NCBI GenBank assembly: GCA_024235875.1
Contig: JACKLP010000002.1
Coordinates: 248,001 to 312,000 of the forward strand
DNA from: Burkholderiaceae bacterium
Lineage (GTDB): Bacteria; Pseudomonadota; Gammaproteobacteria; Burkholderiales; Burkholderiaceae_E
Reading direction: 5' to 3'
DNA length: 64,000 bases
Position numbers and translations under genes: made by a program. The notes beneath the pieces are model-generated. The model was not told the DNA's origin and did no database searches. It worked only from the letters and a program-made list of their open reading frames with translations. Each line of letters opens with the position of its first letter. Position 1 is the stretch's first letter. This document shows, piece by piece, positions 61,010 through 64,000 of the stretch.

Positions 61010-61112
61010 GGCGACTCCGGGTCTCGAACCGGCATCCAGCATACCGCACGAACGAAACGATCCCTGTCCGATGCCGTCGTTGCCGATATCATCGGCACCA
61101 GGAGGGCACACG

Positions 61113-62345
61113 ATGTCGCAACTGCTTTTCAGAAACTTCCGCCTGCTCGACCCGCAAGTCGGCGAGCTCCAGGGCGGGTTCGAACTGCTCGTCGAGGGCG
61201 ATCGCATCCGCGACCTTTCCGCGCAGCCGATCAAGGCGCCGGGCGCCGACGCGATCGACTGCGGCCAGCGCGTGCTGATGCCGGGCCTGATCGATGCGCA
61301 TGTCCACGTGGTGCTGTCCGAGGTCTTCCTGCCCCGTCTCGAGGCAATGCCGCTGACTTTGATGACCGCGCACGCGGCCGCGCTGATGCGCGGCATGCTC
61401 GATCGCGGCTTCACCACGGTGCGCGATACCGGCGGCGCCGACTGGGGCCTCAAGGAGGCCGCCGACAAGGGCCTGCTGCCGGGTCCGCGGCTGTTCATCG
61501 CCGGCAAGGCGATCGGTCCCACCGGCGGTCACAGCGACGGCAGGCGGCGCACCGACTACGGGATGCGCTGCCATTGCTGCAATGCGCTCAGCTTCGCGAT
61601 GGGCGTGGCCGATGGCGTGTCCGAGGTGCGCAAGGCGGTTCGCGAGGAAATGCGCCAGGGCTGCGACCAGGTCAAGCTGATGATGTCGGGCGGCGTGGCA
61701 TCGCCCTACGATCCGCTCGAGAGCCTGCAGCTCTCGATGGGCGAGGTGGAGGCAGCCGTAGAGGAGGCGCATGCGTTCGGCCGCTATGTCTGCGCGCATG
61801 CCTACACGCCCGAGGCCATCCAGCGAGCGGCACGCGCCGGCGTGCGCACGATCGAACATGGCAACCTGATCGACGATGCGTCGGCCGCGATGATGGCCGA
61901 GAAAGGCATGTATCTGATCGCGAACCTCGTCACCTACTACGAGATGCGCGAGCGCGCCGCCGAGTTCGGCATGAATGCCGACATGCTCGCAAAGAACGAG
62001 CTGGTCATCGAAGGCGGCCTGCGCTCGCTCGAGATCTGCAAGCGCCATGGCGTCAAGGTCGCCTATGGCACCGATCTGCTCGGGCAGTTGCAGCAGGCGC
62101 AGTCGCGCGAGTTCCTGCTGCGCGCCGAGGTGCTGTCGCCGATCGAGATCATCCGGGCGGCCACCACCATCGGCGCCGAGGTGGTGCGCATGGAAGGACG
62201 GCTCGGCTGCATCCAGCCGGATGCCTATGCCGACCTGCTGTTGGTGGACGGCGATCCGCTGCAGGACCTGGGCCTGCTGCAGGACCAGGGGCGGCACCTG
62301 GCGGCGATCGTGAAAGCCGGCCGGTTCTACAAGAACCGGCTTTGA
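61113..62345 (+). CDS. Metal-dependent amidohydrolase family protein
   Basis: The 410-residue protein has the amidohydrolase motif LMPGLIDAHVHVVL (HxH), RYVCAHAYTPEAI, TIEHGNLIDD and VAYGTDLLG (final Asp), plus the C-terminal PDAYADLLLVDGDPLQDL strand. This group includes imidazolonepropionase-like and prolidase-type peptidases annotated as Xaa-Pro dipeptidases. The start at ATG 61113 has AGGAGGG 8 nt upstream, within the divergent spacer to the cupin gene. Confidence 0.92.
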   Translation: MSQLLFRNFRLLDPQVGELQGGFELLVEGDRIRDLSAQPIKAPGADAIDCGQRVLMPGLIDAHVHVVLSEVFLPRLEAMPLTLMTAHAAALMRGMLDRGFTTVRDTGGADWGLKEAADKGLLPGPRLFIAGKAIGPTGGHSDGRRRTDYGMRCHCCNALSFAMGVADGVSEVRKAVREEMRQGCDQVKLMMSGGVASPYDPLESLQLSMGEVEAAVEEAHAFGRYVCAHAYTPEAIQRAARAGVRTIEHGNLIDDASAAMMAEKGMYLIANLVTYYEMRERAAEFGMNADMLAKNELVIEGGLRSLEICKRHGVKVAYGTDLLGQLQQAQSREFLLRAEVLSPIEIIRAATTIGAEVVRMEGRLGCIQPDAYADLLLVDGDPLQDLGLLQDQGRHLAAIVKAGRFYKNRL

Positions 62346-62409
62346 CTGCGCTGCGCATTGGTCTGGGCCCGCGCTGACCGGCGCCGGGCCCGCCCGCGTT
62401 CCTCGAGGC

Positions 62410-63642
62410 CTACCTCGGAACCAGCCGCAGCGGCATCCGGTCCAGCCCATGGATCGCATTGTTCGGCCGCCAGGTCGGCTCGCCCGTCAGTTCGATCCGA
62501 TCGACGCGCTCGGCCAGGGCGCGCAGCACCGCGCGCCCCTCGGCCCGCGCAATGTTCTGGCCGACGCAGACATGCACGCCAACGCCCAGCGCCAGGTGCC
62601 CGGCCGCTTGGCGGGAAATGTCGAATTTCTCGGGCGCTTCCCAGTGATCCGGGTCCATGTTGGCGGCGCCGAGCACGCACAGGATCTTGCTGCCTTCCTC
62701 GATGCGGATGCCGGCGACCTCGGTGTCGACCGCCGCCGTGCGGCAGAACGCCTGCACCGGCGAGGTGTAGCGCAGCGTCTCCTCGAAGGCCGGAAGTGCC
62801 AGACCTTCCGGGTCGGCCTTGAGCTTTTCGTATTCCTGCGGGTTGTTGGCCAGGCACCAGAGTGCATTGCCGATCCCGGTCACCGTGGTGTCGACGCCGG
62901 CCGACAGCAAGGAGCGCACCAGCATGCCGGCCTCGTGCTCGGTGATCTCGCCGGCATCGGCCGCCTCGAAGAAGCTCGCGCCGATGCCGTCCGGGGTGAG
63001 CCGCTCGCGCGAGCAACGCTCGAGAATCCAGGGCATGACCACCTTGTTGCGCGCCATCGCCCGGTTGCGCAACTCGTTCTCGGGCCCGATCGCGTTGAAC
63101 ACGATGGAGCCGAATTCGACCAGCATCTTGGCGTCCGGATCCTTGATGCCGACGGCTTCCGGGAAGACCTTGGTCGGGAAGGCCTCGGCGATGTCGGTCA
63201 CCGCCTCGATTTCGCCCTTCGCGACGACGGCATCGATCAGGCGCTCGGCATCGGCCTTGAAGGCGTCACGCAGCTCGCGCGCCACCTTGGGCGAGAGCGC
63301 GCGCATGATCACGCGCCGGGTGCGGGTGTGATAGGGCGGGTCGACCTCGAGGATGATCGACGGCGGGCGCCAGGGTTCCTCGAGCCCGAAATCCGACACG
63401 CCCACGCCGCGCGACGACACGAAGCGGACATGGTCGGAAAAGACCTCGCGGGTCACGTCGTAGCGCCCGCAGGCCAGCATGCCGTAGCGCGACAGATAGA
63501 CGAACGGGCCCTTGGAGCGCAGTGCGTCGAAGTAGGTCCGATCGGTCAGGTTGCCGGCGGAGTAGGGATCGACATCCCAGCTCGGCACCCCGTCGGGCGG
63601 CTCGATGCGCTTGTGGCCATGCACCAGTTCGACAGCTCCCAT
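62410..63642 (-). CDS. Cytochrome P450, CYP199A-like
   Basis: The 410-residue P450 has the heme-binding loop LALGVGVHVCVGQNIAR with the proximal ligand C359, the I-helix oxygen-activation motif SLLSAGVDTTVTGIG, and the ExxR in FEETLRYTSP. VSSRGVGVSDF and EPWRPPSIILEVDPPYHTR near the N-terminus closely resemble CYP199A enzymes, which oxidize para-substituted benzoates. It needs a ferredoxin and reductase, which are not next to it. AGGAGA lies 7 nt before the ATG. Confidence 0.9.
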   Translation of the reverse strand: MGAVELVHGHKRIEPPDGVPSWDVDPYSAGNLTDRTYFDALRSKGPFVYLSRYGMLACGRYDVTREVFSDHVRFVSSRGVGVSDFGLEEPWRPPSIILEVDPPYHTRTRRVIMRALSPKVARELRDAFKADAERLIDAVVAKGEIEAVTDIAEAFPTKVFPEAVGIKDPDAKMLVEFGSIVFNAIGPENELRNRAMARNKVVMPWILERCSRERLTPDGIGASFFEAADAGEITEHEAGMLVRSLLSAGVDTTVTGIGNALWCLANNPQEYEKLKADPEGLALPAFEETLRYTSPVQAFCRTAAVDTEVAGIRIEEGSKILCVLGAANMDPDHWEAPEKFDISRQAAGHLALGVGVHVCVGQNIARAEGRAVLRALAERVDRIELTGEPTWRPNNAIHGLDRMPLRLVPR

Positions 63643-63722
63643 CGGTCATTCTCCTTGGTTTGGGCCGAACGCCGTGCGCACAGGCCCTGGCGGCGAGGCC
63701 CAGACCATCGCCCGTCGGTCGA

Positions 63723-64000
63723 TCAAGCGCCAGCGATCAGCGCGCGAATTCTTGGCAGGTGTTCCCGCCCCCAGTACAGCTCGCCGTCCGGCATCAGGAA
63801 GCTCGGCACGCCGAACACGCCGGCCGCCTCGGCCTCGCGCTGGATGTCGGCAAGCCGGCGACGCCCGTCGCCGTTCAGGAACGCGTCGAGGCCCTTCGTG
63901 TCCGCGCCGATCTCGGCCAGCACGTCGGCCAGCACCGCGGGTTGCTCGATGTCGAGCTCGCGCTTCCAGAACCGCTCGAAGACGCGGTCGTGATAGCCGC
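63723..64000 (-). CDS. 2-hydroxychromene-2-carboxylate isomerase-like (DsbA/GST-kappa fold), C-terminal part
   Basis: The last 92 codons of a gene entering from the right edge, from GYHDRVFERFWKR to the stop at 63723. The C-terminal block AAGVFGVPSFLMPDGELYWGREHLPRIRALI is typical of the family, where the cis-Pro after GVPSF contacts glutathione. These isomerases act in naphthalene and aromatic degradation, which fits the adjacent aromatic-acid P450, 80 bp downstream on the same strand. Confidence 0.85.
   Translation of the reverse strand, partial: GYHDRVFERFWKRELDIEQPAVLADVLAEIGADTKGLDAFLNGDGRRRLADIQREAEAAGVFGVPSFLMPDGELYWGREHLPRIRALIAGA

Overview
The window is about 67% GC by eye and gene-dense. 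Spacings are short, ATGA-type overlaps are frequent, and GTG/TTG starts are common. The gene content fits a soil- or water-living betaproteobacterium of the order Burkholderiales: homodimeric-type AceE, many TRAP transporters, CaiB-type CoA-transferases, a kynurenine-branch dioxygenase and an acyl-CoA carboxylase cluster. This placement is inferred from gene families, not from a marker gene. No rRNA, tRNA or CRISPR array was seen.

Left part (1-12.1 kb). A TniA/Mu-type transposase gene runs off the left edge. It sits directly behind aceE (minus strand), with four CTAGCA repeats between them, so a mobile element probably separates aceE from the rest of the pyruvate dehydrogenase operon. Divergent from aceE is an arsenic operon: arsR, arsI (C-As lyase with a cysteine-pair tail), gap, arsJ and acr3. 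It has no arsenate reductase and appears to have a second internal promoter. Then comes an accessory patch: a Hint (intein/hedgehog-like) protein, a small single-span membrane protein, a secreted GHSQG alpha/beta-hydrolase, and a two-gene toxin-antitoxin-like module. In that module a Phd/YefM-type domain is fused to an MNT nucleotidyltransferase and overlaps a HEPN gene carrying RX4HXY. This module is the most unusual system in the window.

Middle part (12.1-31 kb). Housekeeping and scattered genes: a serine beta-lactamase-family hydrolase, a Kelch-type lipoprotein, a VOC protein, azlCD, a phosphofructokinase overlapping a trypsin-like DegP/HtrA protease, 3-hydroxyanthranilate dioxygenase and a YihY/BrkB protein. 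Next is an IclR-controlled operon (two near-perfect 17-bp operators) encoding a complete ABC importer plus an FAD-dependent oxidoreductase. Convergent to it is a two-subunit molybdenum hydroxylase (2Fe-2S subunit plus Tat-exported Mo subunit).

Right part (31-64 kb). An eight-gene operon resembling the acyclic-terpene (Atu) cluster: enoyl/dienoyl-CoA reductase-like SDR, carboxyltransferase, two acyl-CoA dehydrogenases, AtuA, biotin carboxylase/BCCP, a beta-lactamase-fold hydrolase and an SdsA-type alkylsulfatase. It is followed by three separate TRAP systems within 10 kb (DctPQM; TAXI receptor plus fused permease; DctPQM). The last one is controlled by an IclR protein and leads, through overlapping genes, into a CaiB-type CoA-transferase, a citryl-CoA-lyase-like protein, an SMP-30 lactonase and an enolase-superfamily dehydratase, which together look like a complete import-and-degradation route for an organic acid. 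The window ends with an MFS transporter, alpha/beta-hydrolase, MsrB, a HopJ-family protein, a cupin, an amidohydrolase, a CYP199A-like P450 and a truncated 2-hydroxychromene-2-carboxylate isomerase-like gene.
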